From assembly GCA_902802975.1 (NCBI GenBank), contig CADCOF010000258.1:1-6204 (forward strand): a stretch of DNA of 6,204 nt, read 5' to 3'. The notes under the pieces are model-generated. The model was not told where the DNA came from and made no database searches. It worked only from the letters and a program-made list of their open reading frames with translations. The position numbers and the translations under genes are program-made. This DNA is from an uncultured Ruminococcus sp. (lineage in GTDB: Bacteria > Bacillota > Clostridia > Oscillospirales > Acutalibacteraceae). Below, in pieces: positions 1-6,143 of this stretch; within the stretch, counting starts at the first letter, position 1; each line of letters opens with the position of its first letter.

Positions 1-21
1 AAAAATCAGCCTCAAAATCAC

Positions 22-50
22 TTGACCGTGGAGATAAAGTATGTTATAAT
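22..50 (+). promoter_or_regulatory. Sigma-A-type promoter for tgt, extended -10
   Basis: A -35 box TTGACC lies at 22-27 (5 of 6 match to TTGACA) and a perfect -10 TATAAT at 45-50, separated by exactly 17 bp. TG at 42-43 makes this an extended -10 (TGnTATAAT). Transcription should begin near 57, giving a leader of about 39 nt before the tgt start. That is too short for a riboswitch, so no preQ1 control element is visible here. Boxes and spacing are seen directly; promoter activity is inferred. Confidence 0.85.
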
Positions 51-84
51 CAAAAAGTATATTCAAAGTCAAAGCGAAAAATGC

Positions 85-91
85 GGAGGAG
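85..91 (+). promoter_or_regulatory. Ribosome binding site that fixes the tgt start at 96
   Basis: GGAGGAG at 85-91 is a near-ideal Shine-Dalgarno sequence ending 4 nt before ATG 96 (6 nt counted from the GGAGG core). An upstream in-frame ATG at 81 would place this site inside its own codons 2-4 and has no comparable site of its own. ATG 96 is therefore the better start. Confidence 0.85.
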
Positions 92-95
92 AAGT

Positions 96-1232
96 ATGGC
101 AAAATATACTTTAAAAAAACAATGCGGCAGCGCACGCCGCGGCGAGTTTGAGACAGTACACGGAACGGTACAAATGCCCGCTTTTATGAACGTTGCAACG
201 GCAGGCGCAATAAAAGGCGCAGTGTCCGCACTTGACTTGAAGGAGCTGAAATGTCAGGTGCAGCTTTGCAATACATATCACCTTCACCTCAGACCGGGCA
301 ACGAAAATGTAAAATGTCTGGGCGGACTTCACAAATTCACCCGCTGGGACGGCGTGATCTTGACCGACAGCGGCGGTTTTCAGGTTTTTTCGCTTGCTAA
401 ACTGCGCAATATCAAAGAAGAAGGCGTAACGTTCGCGTCGCATATCGATGGTCATAAGATTTTTATGGGTCCCGAAGAAAGCATGAAAATTCAATCAGAC
501 CTCGGTTCCACAATCGCCATGGCTTTCGATGAATGCATAGAAAATCCCGCAGAATACAATTATACAAAAGCCAGCTGCGAGCGCACTTTTCGTTGGCTGG
601 TGCGCTGCAAAAACGAACTCGAACGGCTGAATTCTCTGCCCGATACAATAAATCACGATCAGCTGCTTTTCGGTATAAATCAAGGCAGCACGTATAAAGA
701 TCTGCGTATAGATCATATGAAGCAAATTGCGGAGCTTGACCTGCCCGGATATGCCATAGGCGGGCTTGCGGTGGGCGAAAGCACTCAGACAATGTATAAA
801 ATAATTGAGACAGTCGAGCCGTTCATGCCGAAAGACAAACCCCGCTACCTGATGGGCGTTGGAACTCCCGCAAATATTCTCGAAAGCGTAAAGCGCGGTA
901 TCGATCTTTTTGACTGCGTTATGCCGTCAAGAAACGCGCGTCACGCTCATGTTTTTACTTGGGAAGGCTGCCGAAATATGAAAAACGCAAAGTATACTCT
1001 CGATGAATCTCCGATAGATGAAAAATGCGGCTGCCCTGTGTGCAGAAACTTTTCAAGAGCGTATATTCATCATTTGTTTAAGAGTGACGAAATGCTGGGT
1101 ATGCGTTTGGCTGTTATGCACAACTTATATTTTTACAATAACCTGATGGAACGTATCCGCGAATCGCTTGACAGCGGCGTGTTTGAAGATTTTTACAAAG
1201 AAAATATCGAAAATCTCGAAAAACGTATCTGA
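96..1232 (+). CDS. tgt: Queuine/preQ1 tRNA-guanine transglycosylase
   Basis: This cytosolic enzyme exchanges guanine 34 in the wobble position of GUN-anticodon tRNAs (Tyr, His, Asn, Asp) for a queuosine precursor base. The 378-residue protein is full length for bacterial Tgt. Seen directly: the TDSGGFQVFSL block with general acid/base Asp91; FDEC (144-147); FGINQGS with Gln196; GGLAVGE (222-228); RYLMGVGTP; FDCVMPSRNAR with the expected nucleophile Asp273; and a C-terminal zinc site CxCx2Cx25H (Cys311, Cys313, Cys316, His342). By alignment from memory to the Zymomonas enzyme, Cys147 and Val226 match Cys158 and Val233, residues usually linked to preQ1 rather than queuine use. The variants LCNTYHLHLRPG (57-68) and Asn195 differ from E. 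coli and look like a Clostridia subtype. It has its own promoter, and yajC follows after 79 nt, a frequent bacterial neighbourhood, although queA is not visible. The start at 96 is chosen for its ribosome binding site. Confidence 0.97.
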   Translation: MAKYTLKKQCGSARRGEFETVHGTVQMPAFMNVATAGAIKGAVSALDLKELKCQVQLCNTYHLHLRPGNENVKCLGGLHKFTRWDGVILTDSGGFQVFSLAKLRNIKEEGVTFASHIDGHKIFMGPEESMKIQSDLGSTIAMAFDECIENPAEYNYTKASCERTFRWLVRCKNELERLNSLPDTINHDQLLFGINQGSTYKDLRIDHMKQIAELDLPGYAIGGLAVGESTQTMYKIIETVEPFMPKDKPRYLMGVGTPANILESVKRGIDLFDCVMPSRNARHAHVFTWEGCRNMKNAKYTLDESPIDEKCGCPVCRNFSRAYIHHLFKSDEMLGMRLAVMHNLYFYNNLMERIRESLDSGVFEDFYKENIENLEKRI

Positions 1233-1238
1233 TTGATA

Positions 1239-1267
1239 TTGCATTCCGGCGAATTTAATGGTATAAT
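1239..1267 (+). promoter_or_regulatory. Promoter for yajC in the tgt-yajC gap, extended -10
   Basis: A perfect TATAAT lies at 1262-1267, preceded by TG at 1259-1260 (extended -10, TGGTATAAT). A weak -35-like TTGCAT sits at 1239-1244 with 17 bp spacing. TTGATA at 1233-1238 looks better but would give 23 bp. The predicted start near 1274 leaves a leader of about 38 nt. No terminator hairpin is evident between tgt and this promoter, so yajC probably receives both read-through and its own transcription. Confidence 0.75.
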
Positions 1268-1311
1268 ATTTAGCATGTGAACCGCTTTAAGGTAAAGAAA
1301 GGAAGAAGAAA

Positions 1312-1659
1312 ATGCAAAATATTGATTCCGGAACCGGTCAGGCTATACAGCTGATATTGTCTGTTGTAATACTTGTTGCTGCGTTCTATTTTGTACTTAT
1401 CAGACCGCAGTCAAAACAGCAGAAGGAAGAGGAACAAATGCGCCGTGATCTTGAAATCGGAGACGAGATCACAACCATTGGCGGAATTGTAGGAAGAGTT
1501 GTGAACATTAACGATAACGATAATTCGATGATTATTGAAACAGGCGCAGACAGAACAAAGATAAAATTCACCAAGAATGCGCTTGCGTCCATCAACAAAG
1601 GCAAATCAAGTGACAAGAAAGACGGAAAAAAAGAGTCTTCGAAAAAAGAGTCTAAATAA
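1312..1659 (+). CDS. yajC: Preprotein translocase accessory subunit YajC
   Basis: YajC is a small single-span membrane protein that associates with SecDF and SecYEG during protein export. The 115-residue product has a short polar N-terminus, one hydrophobic segment at about 11-30, and directly after it the family signature FYFVLIRPQSKQQKEEEQM (25-43). A compact cytoplasmic domain follows with the conserved GDEITTIGGIVGRVV block (50-64). The end, from about residue 97, is a charged Lys/Ser/Glu tail containing a tandem 5-codon repeat (KKESS, KKESK). ATG 1312 is preceded by AGGAAG at 1300-1305, 6 nt upstream. The usual partners secD and secF do not follow: a strong terminator comes immediately after the stop codon. 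They must lie elsewhere or be missing. Identification rests on the RPQ motif, topology, size and tgt adjacency. Confidence 0.95.
   Translation: MQNIDSGTGQAIQLILSVVILVAAFYFVLIRPQSKQQKEEEQMRRDLEIGDEITTIGGIVGRVVNINDNDNSMIIETGADRTKIKFTKNALASINKGKSSDKKDGKKESSKKESK
1627..1653 (+). repeat. 15-nt tandem duplication in the yajC 3' end
   Basis: The 12-mer AAAAAAGAGTCT occurs at 1627-1638 and again at 1642-1653, a 15-nt period of five codons. It encodes KKESS followed by KKESK at residues 106-115. It keeps the frame and simply lengthens a charged, probably disordered tail. The A-runs (seven A at 1626-1632, six at 1642-1647) make the tract prone to slippage. Confidence 0.8.
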
Positions 1660-1663
1660 GTTT

Positions 1664-1697
1664 AAAAGACCGGCAGATAATGTTTGCCGGTCTTTTT
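1664..1697 (+). terminator. Rho-independent terminator, convergent and probably bidirectional
   Basis: A perfect 12-bp stem pairs 1664-1675 (AAAAGACCGGCA) with 1685-1696 (TGCCGGTCTTTT) around a 9-nt loop. The run TTTTT at 1693-1697 forms the plus-strand U-tract. It begins 5 nt after the yajC stop. On the minus strand the same hairpin ends in UUUU and lies just beyond the stop of the alr-polA-membrane-protein operon (1715), so it can serve both converging units. The plus-strand role is the more certain. Confidence 0.93.
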
Positions 1698-1714
1698 GTT
1701 GTTGTGAATATTAT

Positions 1715-2101
1715 TTATGACTGCGTTCTGTCTTCTTCGTTGTACAGTTCCCCGAAAGTTCTTCCGATGAACCTGTCATAAAACGTATAAAGCTTCTGCG
1801 TGCCGTTTTCAAGGTGGTAATAGTGAATAATGTATGGAAACAGCAGACCTATCTCCAGAACCATCAGCAAAAGCAGCGGAAGTGTCTTGAATGCGATCAT
1901 TGCAGCCAGCGTTACAATCGTGATCACCGCAAACATATGCGTAACGATCAGGTGTATGAGCCTCTCATGCTGAAAAAACTGTATCTGCGTCAAAAGCTGT
2001 GTTTTAAGCTCGCTGCGCTCCTGTTCAGTCATATTTTTCAGCTTTTCGGGCTTTGTCATTTCATCTATATATGCAATAAAATCAAGCAGCCTTTTATACA
2101 T
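1715..2101 (-). CDS. Conserved-looking two-helix membrane protein, function unknown
   Basis: I cannot assign a function. The 128-residue product has a charged amphipathic N-terminal part (1-48, rich in Lys/Glu/Gln), two hydrophobic segments at about 49-70 and 73-93 separated only by a short turn near Lys72, and a polar C-terminus ending in acidic residues. No cleavable signal peptide is seen. The likely topology is a hairpin with both ends in the cytoplasm. Two striking motifs flank the hairpin: QFFQHERLIHL (41-51) before helix 1 and HYYHLENGTQKLYTFYD (93-109) after helix 2. From memory, similar motifs occur in small uncharacterised membrane proteins of Clostridia; I could not check this. ATG 2101 has GAGGTG at 2115-2110, 8 nt upstream, inside the 18-nt gap after the polA stop. 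It is therefore the last gene of the alr-polA operon and likely translationally coupled to polA. It is a real gene rather than an antisense shadow, because it has this ribosome binding site, operon spacing and a terminator. Confidence 0.88.
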   Translation of the reverse strand: MYKRLLDFIAYIDEMTKPEKLKNMTEQERSELKTQLLTQIQFFQHERLIHLIVTHMFAVITIVTLAAMIAFKTLPLLLLMVLEIGLLFPYIIHYYHLENGTQKLYTFYDRFIGRTFGELYNEEDRTQS

Positions 2102-2109
2102 AACAAATT

Positions 2110-2115
2110 CACCTC
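2110..2115 (-). promoter_or_regulatory. Ribosome binding site of the two-helix membrane protein
   Basis: The minus strand reads GAGGTG, 8 nt before ATG 2101 and 4 nt after the polA stop codon (2122-2120). This supports the start and suggests that ribosomes finishing polA can reinitiate here. Confidence 0.8.
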
Positions 2116-2119
2116 GGAA

Positions 2120-4732
2120 TTATCCTTTTGCCTCATACCACGTTGTACCGATATTTGCGTCTGCTTTCAGCGGAACCCTCAGTTTCGCCGCATTCTCCAT
2201 TTCCTCTTTCAGAATCTGCGCTGCATGTTCGCTTTCCTCAAGCGGGCTTTCCACGATCAATTCGTCATGTACCTGAAGGATAAGCTTCGATTTCATACCT
2301 TCATCTTTCAGTCTGCGGTACACCTTCACCATGGCGATTTTTATTATGTCCGCTGCCGTGCCCTGTATCGGCATATTTCGCGCAACACGCTGCCCGAACG
2401 CCTGCATATTCTTGTTTGTGGAACGCAGTTCAGGCAAATATCGCCTTCTGCCATACATGGTTGTAACATAACCCTGCCGCTTCGCGGTTTCGACTTCGTT
2501 TTCCATATATGCCGCCGCGCCGCTGTAATGCTCCAGATACGCCTTGATATATCTGTCCGCTTCTTTTCGCGTTACGCCGATATCTTTTGCAAGCGAAAAC
2601 GCGCCTATCCCGTATATGATACCGAAATTAACAGCCTTCGCACGGCTTCTCATTGGTGATGTGACCATATCCACCGGCAAGCCGAACACCTGCGACGCTG
2701 TGACTGTGTGTATATCAACTTCATTTGTAAATGCGTCTATCATAGCCTCGTCGTTTGCGATATGTGCAAGAACGCGCAGCTCAATCTGTGAGTAATCCGC
2801 GTCTTCGAGAGTGCAGCCGTCTCCGGCAATGAAAAATTTCCGCAGCTGCCTCCCCTGCTCTGTCCTTACGGGAATATTCTGCAAATTCGGTTCCAATGAA
2901 GATATTCTCCCGGTTCGTGTTTCGGTCTGATTGAATATTGTGTGTATTCGGCTGTCTTTGTCAATGGCCTTTACCAGCGCGTCGCAATATGTTGATTTCA
3001 GCTTGGTGAGCGACCTGTATTCAAGCACTTTGTCAACGGCGGGGTGCATCATTCTCAGTGACTCCAAGACCTCCGCATTTGTGGAATATCCGGTCTTCGT
3101 CTTTTTACCGCCGGGCAGTCCGAGCTTATCGAAAAGTGCCTCGCCGAGCTGCTTCGGTGAATTTACGTTGAACTCGTAGCCCACGTCTTTCCAAATCTGC
3201 GCCCGCAGCTCCTCCGCTTTTTCGCCAAGCTTTTTGCCATACTCCTCTATCGCCTGAGCGTCGATCTTGAAACCCACACTCTCCATATCCGCCAAAACCT
3301 GAGCGAGCGGTATTTCTATATCGCACAAAAGTGACATTTGTTCCCGCTGCTCCAAAACGCTTTGCAGCACGGCACAAAGTTTTGGGAAAAACGCAGTCTC
3401 ACTTGCAAGCTGTGCGCTGTATATCAGATTATCTTCATATCGCTTTGTTTCTATATTGTACTCTTCAAATAATCTCTCACTGTCATAAGAGCTTGCTGAA
3501 GGATTTACGATATATGCGGCAAGCGTTGTGTCAAACTTCATATTAGAAACTTCAATATTATTTTTCAGCGCAAATGCGAAAAGCTGCTTGCAGTTGGCGG
3601 TGTATTTTTCGATAGATTCATCAATAAGAATATTTTTCAAGAATTCATCTGCATTGTTAAATATTACGCAGACCTTTTCACCGTCAAAAACATATACACC
3701 GTATGACTGCCCGCCCTTGACTTCTGCAATAAAATACGCTTTGCCCGCAGATTTTAATTTACCAAAAACTTCTTGTACATCGGGATCAGTGACTACCTCG
3801 GGCAAAATTATCTCTGCTTTTTTCTCGGCCTTTTTCGGTGATTCGGGTTCAAGAGATGAGTTTTCACGAAGTTTCCATTTTTTGATAAGCGAGAAAAGCT
3901 CCAGTGCAGCCAACGATTTTATCAGCTCATCCGTATTGGCGGGAGTGATATCGTATTTTTTGATATCCGTATCGATAGGCGCATTTCGCACGATGGTTCC
4001 CAGCATTTTGCTAAGCTGTGCGTTTTCTTTTCCCTCGATAAGCTTTTTTCTGACTCCGGGCTTTACGTCTATCGTGTCGATGTTTTCATATATATATTCG
4101 ATCGAGCCGAATTTTTGTATCAGATCGCCTGCTGTCTTTTTGCCGATACCGGCAACGCCCGGGATATTATCGGATGTGTCGCCCTGCAAAGCCTTTATCT
4201 CGATCATCTGCGTGGGTGTTACGCCGTACTCGTCAAAAATACGCTGCTTGTCATACAGTTCAGCCTCGGCTTTGCCCATCTTTGTGGCAGCAAGGCGAAC
4301 GGTCACGTTATCGGACACCAGCTGCAGCGAATCACGGTCGCCTGTGGCAATTACGCATGTATCGCCCGTTTCGTCGCACTTGGCGGCAAATGTGCCCAAA
4401 ATGTCGTCGGCCTCATACCCCTCGCACTCAACGAGGGTGTAGCCGAGTTTTTGCAGCAGCTCTTTCAGCACAGGCATTTGAAGTGCAAGCTCTTCCGGCA
4501 TACCGTGTCGGTTCGCCTTGTAGCCGCTGTACGCTTTATGGCGAAACGTCGGGGCTTTCAGATCGAAAGCTATAGCCACAGCATCGGGAGTGCAGCTCTC
4601 TTTGATCTTATCCAGCATTGTCAAAAATCCGTAAACGGCATTGGTGTACTGCCCGTCTTTTGTAGTGAGAAGTTTCACGCCGTAAAACGCGCGGTTTACG
4701 ATACTGTTTCCGTCAACAACCAATAAAACCAT
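2120..4732 (-). CDS. polA: DNA polymerase I (5' nuclease active, proofreading lost)
   Basis: This is a family A polymerase for Okazaki-fragment RNA removal and repair gap filling. The 870-residue length is normal. Residues 1 to about 290 form the 5' nuclease, with its metal-binding acids visible: Asp7, Asp57, Glu107/Asp109/Asp110 in YEADD, Asp132 and Asp134 in TGDRD, Asp185 and Asp188 in GDTSDNIPG, then a helix-hairpin-helix GVAGIGKKTA. Residues about 310-470 are the 3'-5' exonuclease fold. The FDTET-type motif is replaced by FIAEVKG (334-340) and the terminal YxxxD motif is absent, although FDTTLAAYIV (400-409) remains, so proofreading is predicted to be lost. Residues about 475-870 are the polymerase: TRTGRISS and PNLQNIP (605-621), motif A DYSQIELR with Asp646, motif B with Arg695, Lys699, Phe703 and Tyr707, and motif C VHDE with Asp823. 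ATG 4732 follows GGAGGT (4746-4741) by 8 nt, and the gene starts 18 nt after the alr stop. Confidence 0.98.
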   Translation of the reverse strand: MVLLVVDGNSIVNRAFYGVKLLTTKDGQYTNAVYGFLTMLDKIKESCTPDAVAIAFDLKAPTFRHKAYSGYKANRHGMPEELALQMPVLKELLQKLGYTLVECEGYEADDILGTFAAKCDETGDTCVIATGDRDSLQLVSDNVTVRLAATKMGKAEAELYDKQRIFDEYGVTPTQMIEIKALQGDTSDNIPGVAGIGKKTAGDLIQKFGSIEYIYENIDTIDVKPGVRKKLIEGKENAQLSKMLGTIVRNAPIDTDIKKYDITPANTDELIKSLAALELFSLIKKWKLRENSSLEPESPKKAEKKAEIILPEVVTDPDVQEVFGKLKSAGKAYFIAEVKGGQSYGVYVFDGEKVCVIFNNADEFLKNILIDESIEKYTANCKQLFAFALKNNIEVSNMKFDTTLAAYIVNPSASSYDSERLFEEYNIETKRYEDNLIYSAQLASETAFFPKLCAVLQSVLEQREQMSLLCDIEIPLAQVLADMESVGFKIDAQAIEEYGKKLGEKAEELRAQIWKDVGYEFNVNSPKQLGEALFDKLGLPGGKKTKTGYSTNAEVLESLRMMHPAVDKVLEYRSLTKLKSTYCDALVKAIDKDSRIHTIFNQTETRTGRISSLEPNLQNIPVRTEQGRQLRKFFIAGDGCTLEDADYSQIELRVLAHIANDEAMIDAFTNEVDIHTVTASQVFGLPVDMVTSPMRSRAKAVNFGIIYGIGAFSLAKDIGVTRKEADRYIKAYLEHYSGAAAYMENEVETAKRQGYVTTMYGRRRYLPELRSTNKNMQAFGQRVARNMPIQGTAADIIKIAMVKVYRRLKDEGMKSKLILQVHDELIVESPLEESEHAAQILKEEMENAAKLRVPLKADANIGTTWYEAKG

Positions 4733-4740
4733 TTGGTCAA

Positions 4741-4746
4741 ACCTCC
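4741..4746 (-). promoter_or_regulatory. Ribosome binding site of polA
   Basis: GGAGGT on the minus strand (within GGGGAGGT) ends 8 nt before ATG 4732. It lies wholly in the 18-nt gap after the alr stop codon (4753-4751). It confirms the polA start and fits coupled translation from alr. Confidence 0.85.
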
Positions 4747-4750
4747 CCTT

Positions 4751-5938
4751 TTAGCTGATCAGCCCGATAACGGAAGTTACCTCTCCGTTTTGAAGATATA
4801 CGCGCGGTACACGCTTACCCACAATACAAGCTATCTCATAATTGATAGTACCTGCCCATTTAGCGGCATCGTCCATAGATACCTCGCAGCCGTCTTTGGA
4901 ACCGATAACGATCACGGTATCGCCGACTTTAACGTCATCAATATCGGTCACATCGAGCATACATTGATCCATACAGATTCTGCCGACTACTTTGGCTTTT
5001 TTTCCTCCGACAATCATGTAAGCGTCGCCGCCGAAAACACGGATATATCCGTCGGCATAGCCAATTGGCACAGTGGCAAGCTTTGTTTTTCTCTTTGCGG
5101 TAAACGTTCTGCCATAGCTGACAGTTGTGCCCTCATCTATATATTTGATATGAGCAACAACGGATTTGATCGTCATTGCGGGCTGAATATCAAGCTCGCC
5201 TTTGAGTTTTGAGGACGGTGAAAGCCCATAGAGAATAATTCCGGCGCGCACCATATCAAAGTGTGATTCGCGATAATCCATAATAGCAGCCGAATTGGCG
5301 CAGTGACAAATAAAATTATCTCTGTTCGGAACAAGGCTTTTTATCGACTCGCACATTTTCTTGAAAATACCGAGCTGACGGAGAGTATACTCTTTGCCCT
5401 CATCTTTTTCATCGGATACGGCAAAATGGGTAAATGCGCCTGTCACAGAAATACCGTTGAGAGATAGTATTTTGCCCGCCTCATCAACAGCGTTATCGAG
5501 GTGATCACCGCTGCACAACACGCCTATACGGCTCATTCCCGTGTCAAGCTTGATATGAACGTTTACGCAAACGCCCTGATCGACTGCGCACTGCGAAAGC
5601 TCTTTAGCGTAATCAAGAGATACTATAGCCTGCGTAACATTATTATTTGCAAGCAGCGATGCATACGACGCCGGCGTGTATCCCAAAATAAGGATAGGCA
5701 GAGTAATGCTGATACGGCGAAGCTCGATCGCCTCTTCGAGATTTGACACAGCGAAAAAATCCGCGCCGAGACGCTCATAAAACGAGGCTAACTCTTTCGC
5801 GCCGTGACCGTAAGCATCTGCTTTTACAACGCAGCAAAGTTTTACGCTGCTGTCGATTTTATTTTTTATGCTGATAAAGTTATGTTTCAGGCGGTCAAGA
5901 TCTATTTCCGCCCAAGTACGTCTGAAATATTCTTCCAA
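4751..5938 (-). CDS. alr: Alanine racemase (TTG start)
   Basis: This cytosolic PLP enzyme interconverts L- and D-alanine, supplying D-alanine for peptidoglycan. The 395-residue protein has the standard fold order. The N-terminal TIM barrel carries VVKADAYGHG with the PLP lysine Lys39, KLDTGMSRIG with Arg137, CHCANSAA (211-218), and RAGIILYG with Arg231, expected near the PLP ring nitrogen. The C-terminal beta domain carries TVSYGRTF with the second catalytic base Tyr275, PIGYADGY (291-298), GRICMDQ (319-325), and TINYE with Tyr367. All key residues are present and there is no membrane segment, so this is not a VanT-type fusion. The start codon is TTG (5938-5936), 7 nt after GGAGGTG. No ATG occurs until Met135, deep in the barrel, and the conserved RTWAEIDLDRLKHN begins at residue 7. 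It is the first gene of a three-gene operon with polA. Confidence 0.97.
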   Translation of the reverse strand: MEEYFRRTWAEIDLDRLKHNFISIKNKIDSSVKLCCVVKADAYGHGAKELASFYERLGADFFAVSNLEEAIELRRISITLPILILGYTPASYASLLANNNVTQAIVSLDYAKELSQCAVDQGVCVNVHIKLDTGMSRIGVLCSGDHLDNAVDEAGKILSLNGISVTGAFTHFAVSDEKDEGKEYTLRQLGIFKKMCESIKSLVPNRDNFICHCANSAAIMDYRESHFDMVRAGIILYGLSPSSKLKGELDIQPAMTIKSVVAHIKYIDEGTTVSYGRTFTAKRKTKLATVPIGYADGYIRVFGGDAYMIVGGKKAKVVGRICMDQCMLDVTDIDDVKVGDTVIVIGSKDGCEVSMDDAAKWAGTINYEIACIVGKRVPRVYLQNGEVTSVIGLIS

Positions 5939-5945
5939 GACCTAA

Positions 5946-5952
5946 CACCTCC
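5946..5952 (-). promoter_or_regulatory. Ribosome binding site that fixes the alr TTG start
   Basis: The minus strand reads GGAGGTG, ending 7 nt before TTG 5938. This is the strongest Shine-Dalgarno match in the leader. No ATG or GTG start lies at a suitable distance in the alr frame, so TTG is the initiation codon. Confidence 0.88.
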
Positions 5953-5981
5953 AAAAAATGTGTGTAACAAGATACATTTAC

Positions 5982-6010
5982 ATTATATTACAACAGTGTA
6001 AAAAAATCAA
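5982..6010 (-). promoter_or_regulatory. Sigma-A-type promoter of the alr-polA operon
   Basis: On the minus strand, TTGATT (6010-6005) and TATAAT (5987-5982) are separated by exactly 17 bp, and T-rich sequence lies in the spacer. The predicted transcription start is near 5975, giving a leader of about 37 nt with no room for a riboswitch or T-box. No clear operator is visible around the boxes. Confidence 0.85.
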
Positions 6011-6045
6011 GAATTTCGGTGCGTCATGCCACGGCTTTTGAATGA

Positions 6046-6103
6046 GTAAACAAATTTTTGCTTCGCTTGCAATTATTTTTCTCTTTCTTAACTATTTGTT
6101 TGC
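6046..6103. repeat. Long-range inverted repeat in the intergenic region
   Basis: AAACAAAT at 6048-6055 is mirrored by ATTTGTTT at 6094-6101. The pairing extends by one G-T wobble and one G-C pair to 10 bp (6046-6055 with 6094-6103) around a 38-nt loop. The arms are A/T-rich, so chance is a real alternative. Its position beside the two hairpins suggests it may be part of one folded element. Confidence 0.4.
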
Positions 6104-6115
6104 CTTTAGCTGTTT

Positions 6116-6136
6116 TGTGGGGCTGCTCGCCCCACA
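6116..6136. repeat. G/C-rich hairpin
   Basis: TGTGGGGC (6116-6123) pairs perfectly with GCCCCACA (6129-6136) around a 5-nt loop, giving an 8-bp stem. It stands out sharply from the surrounding A/T-rich DNA. No U-tract follows directly on either strand, so it is not a textbook terminator by itself. A plus-strand T-run occurs 12 nt later, at 6148-6153. Confidence 0.8.
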
Positions 6137-6143
6137 CCCTCGG

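Noticed and set aside
51..95. preQ1 riboswitch in the tgt leader
   Set aside because: The predicted leader is only about 39 nt and lacks a C-rich loop hairpin with the A-rich tail and pseudoknot partner typical of preQ1-I aptamers.
1626..1655. Possible programmed -1 frameshift at the A7 run in yajC
   Set aside because: The -1 frame ends at TAA 1653-1655, almost at the normal stop, so shifting would yield nearly the same protein. No stimulatory role is needed to explain the following terminator stem.
1814..2659. Long plus-strand reading frame (281 codons) antisense to polA and the membrane protein
   Set aside because: It overlaps two well-supported minus-strand genes, has no ribosome binding site, and its product has the Phe/His/Cys-rich composition of an antisense shadow.
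3528..4442. Long plus-strand reading frame (304 codons) antisense to polA
   Set aside because: It lies wholly inside the polA 5' nuclease and exonuclease coding region. It is Ser/Ile/Phe-rich, as expected when common codons are read in reverse, and it matches no family I recognise.
4115..4726. Overlapping plus-strand frames antisense to the polA 5' end
   Set aside because: Several overlapping frames without start signals lie opposite a gene with all catalytic motifs intact.
4733..5212. Plus-strand 159-codon frame antisense to alr
   Set aside because: The opposite strand carries the conserved alanine racemase C-terminal domain. This frame has no Shine-Dalgarno sequence or family resemblance.
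6019..6035. Imperfect dyad upstream of the alr -35 box, considered as an operator
   Set aside because: Only three consecutive base pairs form before a mismatch, and it matches no operator I know.
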